DNA from: Curtobacterium herbarum
GTDB lineage: Bacteria > Actinomycetota > Actinomycetes > Actinomycetales > Microbacteriaceae
Direction: 5' to 3'
Length of the DNA stretch: 64,000 bases
Assembly (NCBI RefSeq): GCF_016907335.1
Contig: NZ_JAFBBT010000001.1
Location: 62,001 to 126,000 of the forward strand
Shown one piece after another: positions 32,708 to 40,785 of the stretch. Position numbers and translations under genes: made by a program. Below the pieces are notes generated by a model. That model did not search any database, was not told the origin of the DNA, and saw only the letters and a list, made by a program, of their open reading frames with translations. Numbering within the stretch: the first letter of the stretch is position 1; every line of letters begins with the position of its first letter.

Positions 32708-33256
32708 ATGCAGCACGCGACGACGACCGGTACGACGGGGCGACGGGCGTCCGACGCGGGCCGCCTCCGCACACGCAGTGTCGTTGCGGCATCGGTCGTC
32801 GCGCTGACGCTCGCCCTCACCGCCTGCACCGGCAGCGGGCACGTGAAGCCCGAAGAAGCCAAGAAGTCGATCGTCAGCGTCGTGGACGAGACCACGAGGA
32901 GCGTCGGCGGCCACTGGAAGGTGTACAGCGAACCGACCGCTGAGTCCTGCACCGAAGCAGCCGACGACGGCCTCACCTACACGTACATCCTCATGCAGGA
33001 CAGGCCACGGACCGATCCGGCGAAGGCGGTCGCAGCGGTCGAGAAGCTGTGGAAGGACCGGGGCATGACGACCGAGCGGTACCGGTCGGGAGCCGCAGAC
33101 CCGATCCTCGGTGTCCGCGGACGTGGCGGCCCCGCGACGTCGATGGACTTCCTCGCCGACGCGCGCCGCTTCAGCGTCGTCGGCGTCTCCGAGTGCGCCG
33201 CGGGCAGCGCGGTCGAGGAACGGAGACGACAGAGCACGTCGTCCCCGACACCCTGA
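32708..33256 (+). CDS. Lipoprotein, paralogue 4 of the DPxxGxRGxGGP family
   Basis: 182 aa with a longer n-region and lipobox ALTAC. It shares KKSIVSVVDETTRSVGGHWK, a TYILMQDRPRTDP segment, YRSGAADPILGVRGRGGP and FSVVGVSECAAG with the other three. It diverges from the DUF1023 hydrolase. Most similar in its DPILGVRGRGGP motif to paralogue 1. Function unknown. Confidence 0.75.
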   Translation: MQHATTTGTTGRRASDAGRLRTRSVVAASVVALTLALTACTGSGHVKPEEAKKSIVSVVDETTRSVGGHWKVYSEPTAESCTEAADDGLTYTYILMQDRPRTDPAKAVAAVEKLWKDRGMTTERYRSGAADPILGVRGRGGPATSMDFLADARRFSVVGVSECAAGSAVEERRRQSTSSPTP

Positions 33257-33304
33257 CCCAGCCGGAGACACGGACAGCGCTGACCCGGTGACACGGTGAC
33301 CCGT

Positions 33305-33354
33305 CGCCGGACGGGAGGCGCGGCCCGACCCCGCCCCGCGCCTCCCGTCCGGCG
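33305..33354. terminator. Hairpin terminator
   Basis: Perfect 19-bp stem beginning CGCCGGACGGGAGGC, closing the lipoprotein island before the BLUF gene. Confidence 0.8.
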
Positions 33355-33470
33355 GTCCCGCCGCCACCGTGCCCACGCGACCCGAAGACGGGGCTGGTGC
33401 CGCAGCCCGCGGAGCGCTTGACTCGTTCCGGGGGCACACCGCCCCCTTCCTCGACACAGGGAGGCCGGCG

Positions 33471-34523
33471 ATGCGCTCGCTCGTCTACACCAGCACGCAG
33501 ACCCGGCCGATCTCGGACTCGGAGCTCGCGCAGATCCTGGCCGTCGGCCGCGAGAAGAACACGCGCATGGGGGTGACCGGCATGCTCGCCCACCGCGACG
33601 CCAACTGCATCGGGATCATCGAGGGCGAGGACGACGTCGTCCACGAGCGCTTCGAGCAGATCCGTCTGGACCCCCGGCACACGAACGTGCGGATGCTCTG
33701 CGACGACCCGGTGCAGCAGCGGTCGTTCCCGGACTGGTCGATGGCGTTCCAGCCCCTCGACCCGCTCATGCGGGACGTCCCCGGGTTCAGCGACCTGTTC
33801 GACGCCGACCGCCCGACGGACGTCGAGTTCGGCGTCTCGCGTGCCCGCGCCCTCCTCGAGTGGTTCCGGAAGCACCCGCTCGCGCCGCTGACCAACCAGG
33901 GGGCGTCCGATGACGAGGTCCCGCGCACCCGTGCCCTCAACGGCGCGATCGCGATCCTGCGCGACGGCGGGACGACCGCGTTCACGATCGACACCGTCGC
34001 CGAGCGGGGTGGCATGGAAGCCAGCGAGATCGAGGAGCTGTTCCCGACCCGCCACGCCCTGCTCGCGGCGGCGGTCGAACGCTGGACGCGCGCGGTGTCG
34101 GCGCCGCTCCTGCCGATGATCTCGGAGCGCGGCACGATCGCGTTCCTGCACGCCCTCCTGGCGGCGCACATCGAGGAGCCCGGACTCATGCGCCTCCTGG
34201 CCTCCACCCTCGCCACCGCGACGGACCCCACGCTCGCCGGTGCCGACTACTACCGCTCCGTCTACGGCGAGTTCCGGCAGACGATCCGCACAGCGCTCGC
34301 CGCGGACGTCAGCACGGGCCGTGAGCCGGCGACGATGGACCCGGAGCGGGGTGCGCAGCAGCTGCTCGCCCTGTACGACGGTCTGCGGCTGCAGGCGCTG
34401 CTCACGAACGACACCGACCCGGTGGATGCGTTCGACCGAGCGGCGTCCCGGATGCGGCGCGGATGGTCGGAGCAGTACGAGCAGCCGACCTACTGGGACA
34501 CCCCGGCGGCGCCGTCGCGCTGA
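33471..34523 (+). CDS. BLUF domain fused to TetR-type regulator
   Basis: 350 aa. Residues 1-95 form a BLUF flavin domain: Y6 in RSLVYTS, N30 in KNTRMGVTG and W89/M91 in FPDWSMAF are present. The position of the photoactive Gln is Gly48 (NCIGIIEG). Residues about 140-200 form a TetR-like helix-turn-helix (AFTIDTVAERGGMEASEIEE, FPTRHALLAAAVERW), followed by a TetR ligand/dimer domain. ATG 33471 follows GGGAGG by 6 nt. It would be a transcription factor sensing flavin state or light, but the missing Gln makes a normal BLUF photocycle doubtful. Confidence 0.85.
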   Translation: MRSLVYTSTQTRPISDSELAQILAVGREKNTRMGVTGMLAHRDANCIGIIEGEDDVVHERFEQIRLDPRHTNVRMLCDDPVQQRSFPDWSMAFQPLDPLMRDVPGFSDLFDADRPTDVEFGVSRARALLEWFRKHPLAPLTNQGASDDEVPRTRALNGAIAILRDGGTTAFTIDTVAERGGMEASEIEELFPTRHALLAAAVERWTRAVSAPLLPMISERGTIAFLHALLAAHIEEPGLMRLLASTLATATDPTLAGADYYRSVYGEFRQTIRTALAADVSTGREPATMDPERGAQQLLALYDGLRLQALLTNDTDPVDAFDRAASRMRRGWSEQYEQPTYWDTPAAPSR

Positions 34524-34550
34524 CCGGTCGGCGCCGTCGCGCTGACCGGC
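34507..34550 (+). repeat. 22-bp tandem duplication spanning a stop codon
   Basis: Units 34507-34528 and 34529-34550 are identical except for the last base. The first contains the TGA of the BLUF-TetR gene. Confidence 0.85.
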
Positions 34551-34821
34551 GAACAACCGGTCTGCCCGTGGAGTGGGGGCTGTGGAGCGCTCCCGTGTCG
34601 GCCATGATGATCCCAGGGCGTGGACCGGGTATCCGCGCCCTGCTCGCTCACCCAGGGTGGTGAGCCGGCCGTCTGGTCGCCTTCGGGTGGTGATCAGGCG
34701 GCCGAACGCGTTCCTCGGACCGGCACTTGTCCGCCGTTCGTCCGACTGCGGAGCGTGCTCGGTCGGGTCTAGCGTCGCGATCGTGCGGCAACGACGCCGC
34801 ACCGGTCATGAATCGAGCATC

Positions 34822-36600
34822 ATGCAACGACGGATGAGAAGTCTCGTCGCCCTCGCCGTGAGTGCCGGCGTCGTGGGAGCGCTGGTCCCGGCGATGTCGG
34901 CCCAGGCGGTCACGACGAGCGACACCCCGGACTTCGGCAGCAACGTGAAGATCTACAGCCCATCGACACCGACCTCGACCATCCAGGCCGACGTCGACGC
35001 CGCGTTCAACAACCAGCTCCGCAGCCCCACCGCCCAGTTCGGCACGCAGCGGTCGGCGTTCCTGTTCAAGCCGGGCAACTACGGCCGGGTGTGGGCGAAC
35101 CTGGGGTTCTACACCTCGGTCGCCGGCCTCGGGAAGAACCCCGACGACGTCACGATCACCGGCGCGGTCAACGTCGACTCCGGGTGGAACGCCGGTGACG
35201 AGTCGAACGCCACGCAGAACTTCTGGCGCTCGGTCGAGAACCTGGCGATCGTGCCCGAGGGCGGAACCGACCGCTGGGCGGTGTCGCAGGCCGCGCCGAT
35301 GCGCCGTGTGCACATCAAGGGCAACCTGACGATGGGGCCGTCGAACCAGGACGGCGGTCAGGGGTACTCGTCGGGCGGCTACATCGCGGACAGCAAGGTC
35401 GACGGCACGGTCACGTCGGGCTCGCAGCAGCAGTGGTACACCCGCAACTCCACGCTCGGGTCGTGGCAGGGCGGCAACTGGAACATGACGTTCTCGGGCG
35501 TGCAGGGTGCTCCCGCGAACGACTTCTCGAAGAGCTACACGACGCTGGCCACCACGCCGACGACCCGCGAGAAGCCGTACCTGTACATCGACTCGTCGAA
35601 CAAGTACCACGTCTTCGTGCCGTCGCTCAAGCAGAACTCGAGCGGCGTCACCTGGCCGAACACGGGCGGCACGGACCTCCCGATGCGCAACTTCTACGTG
35701 GCGCACCCGGGAGACTCCGCGGCGACGATCAACAGCGCGCTGGCGCAGGGCCTCAACCTGTTCTTCACGCCGGGCACCTACCAGCTCGACGCCGCGCTGA
35801 ACGTCACCCGGGCCGACACCGTCGTCACGGGCATCGGGTTCCCGACGCTCGTCCCGACGCGGGGCAACGCCGTGCTGACCTCGTCCGACGTCGCCGGGGT
35901 GAACGTCTCGAACCTCGTCGTCGACGCCGGCTCGCAGAACAGCGCGCAGCTGCTCCGCCTCGGCACCAGCGGGTCGCACGTCGACCACGCGGCCGACCCG
36001 CAGAGCATCCAGGACGTGTTCTTCCGCGTCGGCTCGAGCGTCCAGGGACGGGCGACGACGACGCTGCAGGTGAACGCGGACGACACCCTCGTCGACCACA
36101 TCTGGGCCTGGCGTGCCGACCACGGTGGAGCCGCGACGGGCTGGACGGTCAACACCGGCGCGACCGGTGTCGAGGTGAACGGCAACGACGTCCTGGCCAC
36201 CGGACTCTTCGTCGAGCACTACCAGAAGTACGAGGTGCAGTGGAACGGCAACAACGGGAAGACGATCTTCTTCCAGAACGAGATGCCGTACGACGTGCCG
36301 GACAACGCCTCGTGGCAGAGTCCGACCGGAGCTGGCTACGCGGCCTACAAGGTCGCGTCGACCGTCACGACGCACGAGATCTGGGGCGGCGGTGTCTACT
36401 GCTTCTTCAACACGAACAAGTCGGTGCACGCCGACCGGGCGTTCGAGGTCCCGCAGGCGGCCGGCGTGAAGGCGCACGGGCTGGTCACGGTGTCCCTCGG
36501 TGACACCGGCACCATCTCGAGCGTCATCAACGGCGTCGGTGGTGCCGTCCCGACCCCGGCGGGCAACACTGCGCCGAACCGGGTGGCCAGCTACAACTGA
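34822..36600 (+). CDS. Secreted right-handed beta-helix protein
   Basis: 592 aa. A Sec signal peptide (MRSLVALAVSAGVVGALVPA then SAQA) is followed by a long beta-solenoid: FLFKPGNYGRVWANLG, ADTVVTGIGFPTLVPTRGNA, VNVSNLVVDAGSQN and DTLVDHIWAWRADHG. It lacks an obvious catalytic motif that I can name; the fold is that of GH55/pectate-lyase-like or phage-tailspike-like proteins, and relatives are often annotated vaguely in actinobacteria. ATG 34822 or 34834 may start it; neither has a good ribosome-binding site. TAGCGT near 34770 is a possible -10. Likely polysaccharide-acting. Confidence 0.72.
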   Translation: MQRRMRSLVALAVSAGVVGALVPAMSAQAVTTSDTPDFGSNVKIYSPSTPTSTIQADVDAAFNNQLRSPTAQFGTQRSAFLFKPGNYGRVWANLGFYTSVAGLGKNPDDVTITGAVNVDSGWNAGDESNATQNFWRSVENLAIVPEGGTDRWAVSQAAPMRRVHIKGNLTMGPSNQDGGQGYSSGGYIADSKVDGTVTSGSQQQWYTRNSTLGSWQGGNWNMTFSGVQGAPANDFSKSYTTLATTPTTREKPYLYIDSSNKYHVFVPSLKQNSSGVTWPNTGGTDLPMRNFYVAHPGDSAATINSALAQGLNLFFTPGTYQLDAALNVTRADTVVTGIGFPTLVPTRGNAVLTSSDVAGVNVSNLVVDAGSQNSAQLLRLGTSGSHVDHAADPQSIQDVFFRVGSSVQGRATTTLQVNADDTLVDHIWAWRADHGGAATGWTVNTGATGVEVNGNDVLATGLFVEHYQKYEVQWNGNNGKTIFFQNEMPYDVPDNASWQSPTGAGYAAYKVASTVTTHEIWGGGVYCFFNTNKSVHADRAFEVPQAAGVKAHGLVTVSLGDTGTISSVINGVGGAVPTPAGNTAPNRVASYN

Positions 36601-36602
36601 CC

Positions 36603-36623
36603 GGTGGTCGCGACGCGACCACC
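36603..36623 (+). terminator. Small hairpin after the beta-helix gene
   Basis: GGTGGTCGC and GCGACCACC pair perfectly with a 3-nt loop, directly before the larger hairpin. Confidence 0.6.
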
Positions 36624-36624
36624 T

Positions 36625-36672
36625 GACGGACGGGAGGTCCGGTGCCGGCTGGCACCGGGCCTCCCGTCCGTC
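36625..36672. terminator. Bidirectional hairpin terminator
   Basis: 22-bp stem with one G-U pair and a GGCT loop; outer arm GACGGACGGGAGG. It lies between convergent genes. Confidence 0.85.
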
Positions 36673-36724
36673 TCGTGGTGCGGACCGGACCGACGGGCCG
36701 AACCGGGCCGGGCCGACGGCCGGA

Positions 36725-37216
36725 CTACGAGCGTGCGGCCCGGAGCCTCGTCGTGGCGCCCGACGCGGCCGCGGCCATCTTCCGGATGAACGCCGTCGAG
36801 GTCGCGAGCTCGGCGGCGGACGAGCCCTGCACCGCAGCGGCGATCTCGGCGCTCGACTCCTCCAGGAACGCGCGCGCACGCTCCCGTGCCGCGGGCGTGG
36901 GCCGCAGGGTCACCCGGCGTCGGTCGCTGTGCTCACGGCTGCGTGCGAGCAGACCGGCGGCCTCCAGGCGGTCCACCAGGACGGTGACGGAGCCGGAGGT
37001 CATGCCGATCCGCTGCCCGAGCCGTGCGGGCGAGAGCGGATCCCCGGACGAGTCCGCCCAGAGCACCTGCCCCAGCGCGTTCGCGTCGGTCGTGGGCAGG
37101 TCGAGCCAGGACGACATCTGCTGGTTGAGTTCCGCGAACGCCACGGCCCATGCCCGGAGGGCCTCCATCGCCTCGACCTGCGACGCCTCCCACTGCGCCT
37201 CGAACACGTTCGTCAT
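36725..37216 (-). CDS. MarR family regulator
   Basis: 163 aa. The winged helix includes LSPARLGQRIGMTSGSVTVL and the wing SREHSDRRRVTLRPT, near residues 62-105. ATG 37216 follows AAAGGAG. It diverges from the flavin monooxygenase gene with a short intergenic region containing a palindrome, so it probably represses that gene and responds to its aromatic substrate. Confidence 0.88.
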   Translation of the reverse strand: MTNVFEAQWEASQVEAMEALRAWAVAFAELNQQMSSWLDLPTTDANALGQVLWADSSGDPLSPARLGQRIGMTSGSVTVLVDRLEAAGLLARSREHSDRRRVTLRPTPAARERARAFLEESSAEIAAAVQGSSAAELATSTAFIRKMAAAASGATTRLRAARS

Positions 37217-37239
37217 CTAGCTCCTTTAATGTGTAGTGT

Positions 37240-37252
37240 CTTTACTGTAAAG
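37240..37252. promoter_or_regulatory. MarR operator overlapping -10
   Basis: CTTTAC-T-GTAAAG is a perfect inverted repeat and contains TACTGT, a -10 for the monooxygenase gene. Another CTTTA half-site is at 37223. Confidence 0.65.
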
Positions 37253-37273
37253 CTCAACCATCAGAGGAGCACC

Positions 37274-38464
37274 ATGCAGAACCGCACCGCCGTCGTCTCC
37301 GGAGCCAGTATCGCTGGCCTGTCGACCGCCTACTGGCTCCGCCGGACCGGATGGGACGTGACCGTCATCGAACGCGCCCCCGCGTTCCGTGACGGTGGGC
37401 AGAACGTCGACGTCCGCGGGGTCGCACGCGACGTCCTCCGTCGGATGGGCCTCTTCGACGCCGTCAAGGCGGCGAACACCACCGAGACGGGCACGGTCCT
37501 CGTCGACGGCCGTGGCGTCGTCACGGCGGAACTGCCCTCCGACGGGGCCGGCGGTGCGACCGCGGAACTCGAGATCCTCCGCGGCGACCTCGCCCGGACG
37601 GTCCTCGACGCCCTGCCGGCCGGGGTCACCTTCGTGTACGGCGACAGTGTGTCCGCCGTCGACGACGACGCAGACGGGGTCACCCTGACGACCGAGGCCG
37701 GACGACGACTCCGGGCCGACCTCTTCGTCATCGCCGAGGGTGTCCGCTCCCGCACCCGGGCGACGGTCTTCGGCGAGGACGTCGTCGACCAGCGCGACCT
37801 CGACGTCACGATGGTCTTCGGCACGATCCCGCGGACCGACCGCGACGACGACCGCTGGCGGTGGCACAACGCCGTCCGCGGCCGCCAGGTCCACCTCCGG
37901 CCCGACCCCTACGGCACGATCCGGGCGATCCTCGCCTACTCGCCCGGGGACGACGTCATCGGGCTCAGCCGCGAGGAGACGCTGGCCGTCGTGCGACGCC
38001 GGTACGACGGCGTCGGGTGGGAGGCGCCGCGGATCCTCGACGCCCTCGACACGTCACCGGACGTCTACATCGACCAGCTCCAGCAGGTCCGGATGTCGAC
38101 CTGGCACCGCGGGCACGTGGTGATGGCCGGCGACGCCGGGTGGTGCGTCACGCCGATGGGTGGTGGCGGCGCCTCCCTGGCGCTGACCGCCGGGTACGTC
38201 CTGGCCGCCCAGCTCGCCGACCCGACGCAGGACCAGGAGGCAGCACTGGCGGCGTACGAGTCGTGGATGCGCCCGCTGGTCGACGACGTGCAGGACCTGC
38301 CGCGCGGGCTCATGGCGTTCGCGTACCCGCAGTCCCGGCTGGCGCTCGCACTCCGCGGTGTCGTGGACCGGGTGCTGACGTCGAAGCCGCTCCGCCCGCT
38401 CGCGGCGAAGCTCACGCAGGTCGCCGAGACCGACCGCGAGCTGCCGGTGCTCGTCGGGCGCTGA
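37274..38464 (+). CDS. FAD-dependent monooxygenase
   Basis: 396-aa PHBH-fold flavoprotein. The FAD motif GASIAGLSTAYWLRRTG is at residues 10-26, the middle motif includes VIAEGVRSRTRATVF, and the GD motif MAGDAGWCVTPMGGGGASLA lies near 289-308. This family hydroxylates aromatics or inactivates tetracycline-like drugs. ATG 37274 follows GAGGAGC. MarR control from the divergent gene fits xenobiotic detoxification. Confidence 0.88.
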   Translation: MQNRTAVVSGASIAGLSTAYWLRRTGWDVTVIERAPAFRDGGQNVDVRGVARDVLRRMGLFDAVKAANTTETGTVLVDGRGVVTAELPSDGAGGATAELEILRGDLARTVLDALPAGVTFVYGDSVSAVDDDADGVTLTTEAGRRLRADLFVIAEGVRSRTRATVFGEDVVDQRDLDVTMVFGTIPRTDRDDDRWRWHNAVRGRQVHLRPDPYGTIRAILAYSPGDDVIGLSREETLAVVRRRYDGVGWEAPRILDALDTSPDVYIDQLQQVRMSTWHRGHVVMAGDAGWCVTPMGGGGASLALTAGYVLAAQLADPTQDQEAALAAYESWMRPLVDDVQDLPRGLMAFAYPQSRLALALRGVVDRVLTSKPLRPLAAKLTQVAETDRELPVLVGR

Positions 38465-38478
38465 CCGCCGGTCCGGCA

Positions 38479-38522
38479 CGGACGGGAGGCGCCCCACCAG
38501 CTGGTGGGGCGCCTCCCGTCCG
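38479..38522. terminator. 44-bp perfect palindrome terminator
   Basis: Arms 38479-38500 and 38501-38522 are fully complementary with no unpaired loop in the duplex. It shares the CGGACGGGAGGC outer arm and lies between convergent genes. Confidence 0.85.
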
Positions 38523-38538
38523 CCGCGCGGTGCGTCGG

Positions 38539-39420
38539 TCAGGGCTGCAGCGCCTCGAGGTCCTCGAGCAGGGACGGGTGCTTCGGCTCCCATCCGAGCG
38601 CCTGCCGGGTGTGCGCACTGGAGGACGGCTGGTCCATCGCGAAGATCGGTCCGAACGGGCCGAACGTCTCGTTCGGGACGGACTGCACCGGCAGGCCGAG
38701 GCGACGCCCGACGACGGTGGCGATGTCGAGGACCCGGTCGCCCTCGTCCGCGACGGCGTGCCAGGCGGTGCCCCCGGGTGCGGACTCGAGCGCGAGCCGG
38801 AACAGCGCAGCGGCGTCGCGCGCGTGCACGGCGGGCCAGCGCTGTTCGCCGTCGCCCGGGTAGCCGGCGATCCCGGACCGTCGAGCGGCGTCGGTGAGCA
38901 GTCCGGCGAAGCCACCCTGCCCGTCCTCGTGGACCGTGCGGGGCATCCGGACGGCCGAGGTCCGGACGCCCTGCGACGACAGTGCGAGCAGGTCGGTGAC
39001 GGCGACCGCGCGGCTCGCGACCGGTCCCTCGGTCGGCAGTGGGTCGGCCTCGGTCGAGGCACGTCCCGTCACCCACGGGGTGCCCGAGACGGTGACGAGC
39101 GGCTTGTCCGTGCCGATCAGCGCGGCACCGAGGGTCGCCATCGCGTCGCGCTCCTCGGCCAGCCCCTGCTCGAGTGCCTCGGCGCTGCCGTAGTCGCGGC
39201 TGAAGGCGAGGCTGATGACCCCGTCGGCCCGAGCGGCGCCGGCACGCAGGGCGTCGAGGTCGGTGAGGGAGCCGTGCAGTGGTTCTGCTCCGGCAGCGGT
39301 GAGGGTGGCGGCGGAGGCGTCCGAGCGGGCGAGCCCGAGGACGGTGTGCCCGTGGGTGAGCAGTTCGGCGACGACGGCGGTGCCGATCGTGCCGGTGCCA
39401 CCGGTGACGAAGACGTGCAT
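38539..39420 (-). CDS. NAD-dependent epimerase/SDR family oxidoreductase
   Basis: 293-aa extended/atypical SDR. TGGTGTIGTAVVAELL is at residues 6-21; the later VSGTPWVTG and MPRTVHEDGQGGF segments match the group of NAD-epimerase-like proteins often linked to TetR genes. The YxxxK pair is not evident. ATG 39420 follows GAGGAG. It diverges from a TetR gene with two operator copies between them. Confidence 0.85.
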   Translation of the reverse strand: MHVFVTGGTGTIGTAVVAELLTHGHTVLGLARSDASAATLTAAGAEPLHGSLTDLDALRAGAARADGVISLAFSRDYGSAEALEQGLAEERDAMATLGAALIGTDKPLVTVSGTPWVTGRASTEADPLPTEGPVASRAVAVTDLLALSSQGVRTSAVRMPRTVHEDGQGGFAGLLTDAARRSGIAGYPGDGEQRWPAVHARDAAALFRLALESAPGGTAWHAVADEGDRVLDIATVVGRRLGLPVQSVPNETFGPFGPIFAMDQPSSSAHTRQALGWEPKHPSLLEDLEALQP

Positions 39421-39440
39421 AGGGACTCCTCGAGTCGAGT

Positions 39441-39460
39441 GATGGGACATGTGTACCGTC
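39441..39460. promoter_or_regulatory. TetR operator copy 1 (degenerate)
   Basis: GATGGGACATGTGTACCGTC matches the perfect palindrome 33 bp to its right at 16 of 20 positions. It covers the upstream side of the SDR promoter. Confidence 0.65.
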
Positions 39461-39473
39461 ACTGTAGACCCAC

Positions 39474-39493
39474 GATGGGACAATTGTCCCATC
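39474..39493. promoter_or_regulatory. TetR operator copy 2 (perfect 20-bp palindrome)
   Basis: GATGGGACAA followed by TTGTCCCATC, fully self-complementary. It ends 3 bp before the TetR -10. Confidence 0.8.
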
Positions 39494-39496
39494 GAC

Positions 39497-39502
39497 TATG
39501 AT
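39497..39502 (+). promoter_or_regulatory. -10 box of leaderless TetR gene
   Basis: TATGAT, 6 nt before ATG 39509. Confidence 0.65.
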
Positions 39503-39508
39503 CGGACC

Positions 39509-40087
39509 ATGGCGCGATGGGAACCAGGGGCACGCGAACGGCTCGTCATCGCCGCCGTCGACCTGTTCACCGAGCAGGGCTACGACGCGACGACCGTCAC
39601 CGAGATCGCCGAACGCGCCGGTGTCACGAAGAGCACCTTCTTCCGGCACTTCCCCGACAAGCGCGAGCTCCTCGTCGCCGGGCAGGAGACCCTGAGCCTC
39701 CTGCTCGCCGAGGGGATCACGGCAGCGCCGGAGGGCGCCAGCCCGCTGGAGGCCGTGGCCGCCGGACTCGAACGGGCCTCGGGCGAGATGGGTCCGCGCA
39801 ACCGCGAACTCGGTCCGCGCCTCAAGGCCGCCGTCGCAGCGAGCACGGAGCTGCAGGAGCGGGACGCGTTGAAGAGCGTCGGCATGGCCGCGGCGATGAC
39901 GACCGCGCTGCTCGAGCGCGGGGTGCCCGAGACCACCGCGCACCTGGCGAGCGAGATGGGGGTCCTGGCGTTCAAGCAGGGCTACGCGCGCTGGTCAGAG
40001 GGCGAACGGAGCGACGACGACGGGCTCGCGCGTCATGCACTCGACGTCCTGCAGGAGCTGCGCACGGCGACGGCGGCGCTCGGCTGA
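39509..40087 (+). CDS. TetR family regulator
   Basis: 192-aa repressor. Residues about 9-55 hold the helix-turn-helix: RLVIAAVDLFTEQGYDATTV, AERAGVTKSTFFRHFPDKRE. ATG 39509 was chosen from the leaderless promoter; the ATG at 39449 lies between the operators. It probably represses the divergent SDR gene and itself. It is a paralogue of the TetR at 22647, which has the same divergent layout. Confidence 0.88.
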   Translation: MARWEPGARERLVIAAVDLFTEQGYDATTVTEIAERAGVTKSTFFRHFPDKRELLVAGQETLSLLLAEGITAAPEGASPLEAVAAGLERASGEMGPRNRELGPRLKAAVAASTELQERDALKSVGMAAAMTTALLERGVPETTAHLASEMGVLAFKQGYARWSEGERSDDDGLARHALDVLQELRTATAALG

Positions 40088-40089
40088 CG

Positions 40090-40125
40090 CGACCGGTCAG
40101 GCTGGCTCGACCGGTCAGGCTGGTC
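40090..40125 (+). repeat. 18-bp tandem duplication just after a stop codon
   Basis: CGACCGGTCAGGCTGGCT (40090-40107) is followed by CGACCGGTCAGGCTGGTC (40108-40125), beginning 3 bp after the TetR stop and just before the stop of the convergent gene. Confidence 0.8.
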
Positions 40126-40132
40126 TGGCCCG

Positions 40133-40660
40133 TCAGTCGCGGACGACGACGCCCTGCCGCAGCATGTCCCTGGCCACCCGCGCCCGCGGGATCACCCACA
40201 GCGCACTCCACAGCGCCAGGCCGGCCCACAGCCCGAGCAGCAGCAGCGTGATCACGGTGCCGTGCTGGTCGCGCATGGACCACGTCATCGCACTCCAGAA
40301 GACGGCGAGCACGATCTTGCCCCAGCCGGCGGTCTGCTGGTCGGCCTGGGCCTGCAGGCGCGGGACCCAGATCTCCGCGGGGACCCCGGTCGGCACCTGC
40401 CGCTCGGTCACCCACCGCTCGACCATCACGACGTTCTCGTAGCCGCCGTCGATCCGCCACGACCGGAGTTGCAACCAGCCGGCGACGGCCGCGCCGACCA
40501 GGGCTGCGGGCAGTCCGACGGACACGAGCACCTGCGGGGTCGCGGTCTGGAACGAGGACAGGACGAGCATGGTGAACACGAGCGCGAAACCCGCACCCGC
40601 CGTCGCGCTGCCGAGCAGCCGCAGTCGCCCTGCTTCGTCGACCTCACCGATCCCGTGCAC
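40133..40660 (-). CDS. Four-helix membrane protein, 175 aa
   Basis: Two pairs of transmembrane segments (FALVFTMLVLSSF with VLVSVGLPAALVGAAVAGWL, and IVLAVFWSAMTW with VITLLLLGLWAGLALWSALW) flank a central cytoplasmic-looking loop of about 55 residues. GTG 40660 lies 6 nt after TACGGT, so the mRNA is probably leaderless. The longer upstream frame is antisense-type sequence. No family recognised. Confidence 0.7.
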   Translation of the reverse strand: MHGIGEVDEAGRLRLLGSATAGAGFALVFTMLVLSSFQTATPQVLVSVGLPAALVGAAVAGWLQLRSWRIDGGYENVVMVERWVTERQVPTGVPAEIWVPRLQAQADQQTAGWGKIVLAVFWSAMTWSMRDQHGTVITLLLLGLWAGLALWSALWVIPRARVARDMLRQGVVVRD

Positions 40661-40666
40661 GCTCCG

Positions 40667-40672
40667 ACCGTA
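40667..40672 (-). promoter_or_regulatory. -10 box of leaderless membrane-protein gene
   Basis: TACGGT on the minus strand, 6 nt before GTG 40660. Confidence 0.55.
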
Positions 40673-40715
40673 CCCGCGCGGGCCGACGCGCCGCCGGTCG
40701 CGGGGGCAACGCACA

Positions 40716-40756
40716 GGAGGCCCGTCACCGGTCCCGGGGAGCGGTGACGGGCCTCC
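40716..40756 (-). terminator. Hairpin terminator of the 41-aa gene
   Basis: Perfect 15-bp stem GGAGGCCCGTCACCG with an 11-nt loop. The GGAGGC/GCCTCC outer arm is shared with the common hairpin family, but the flanking GGACG is not. Confidence 0.7.
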
Positions 40757-40785
40757 CGTCGTCGAGCTGGGTGCGCCCGGAGCGG

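Noticed and set aside
32562..32792. Longer N-terminus of the DUF1023 protein from the ATG at 32792
   Set aside because: It would overlap the divergent lipoprotein's start and both promoters; GTG 32561 has a good ribosome-binding site and begins at the helical domain.
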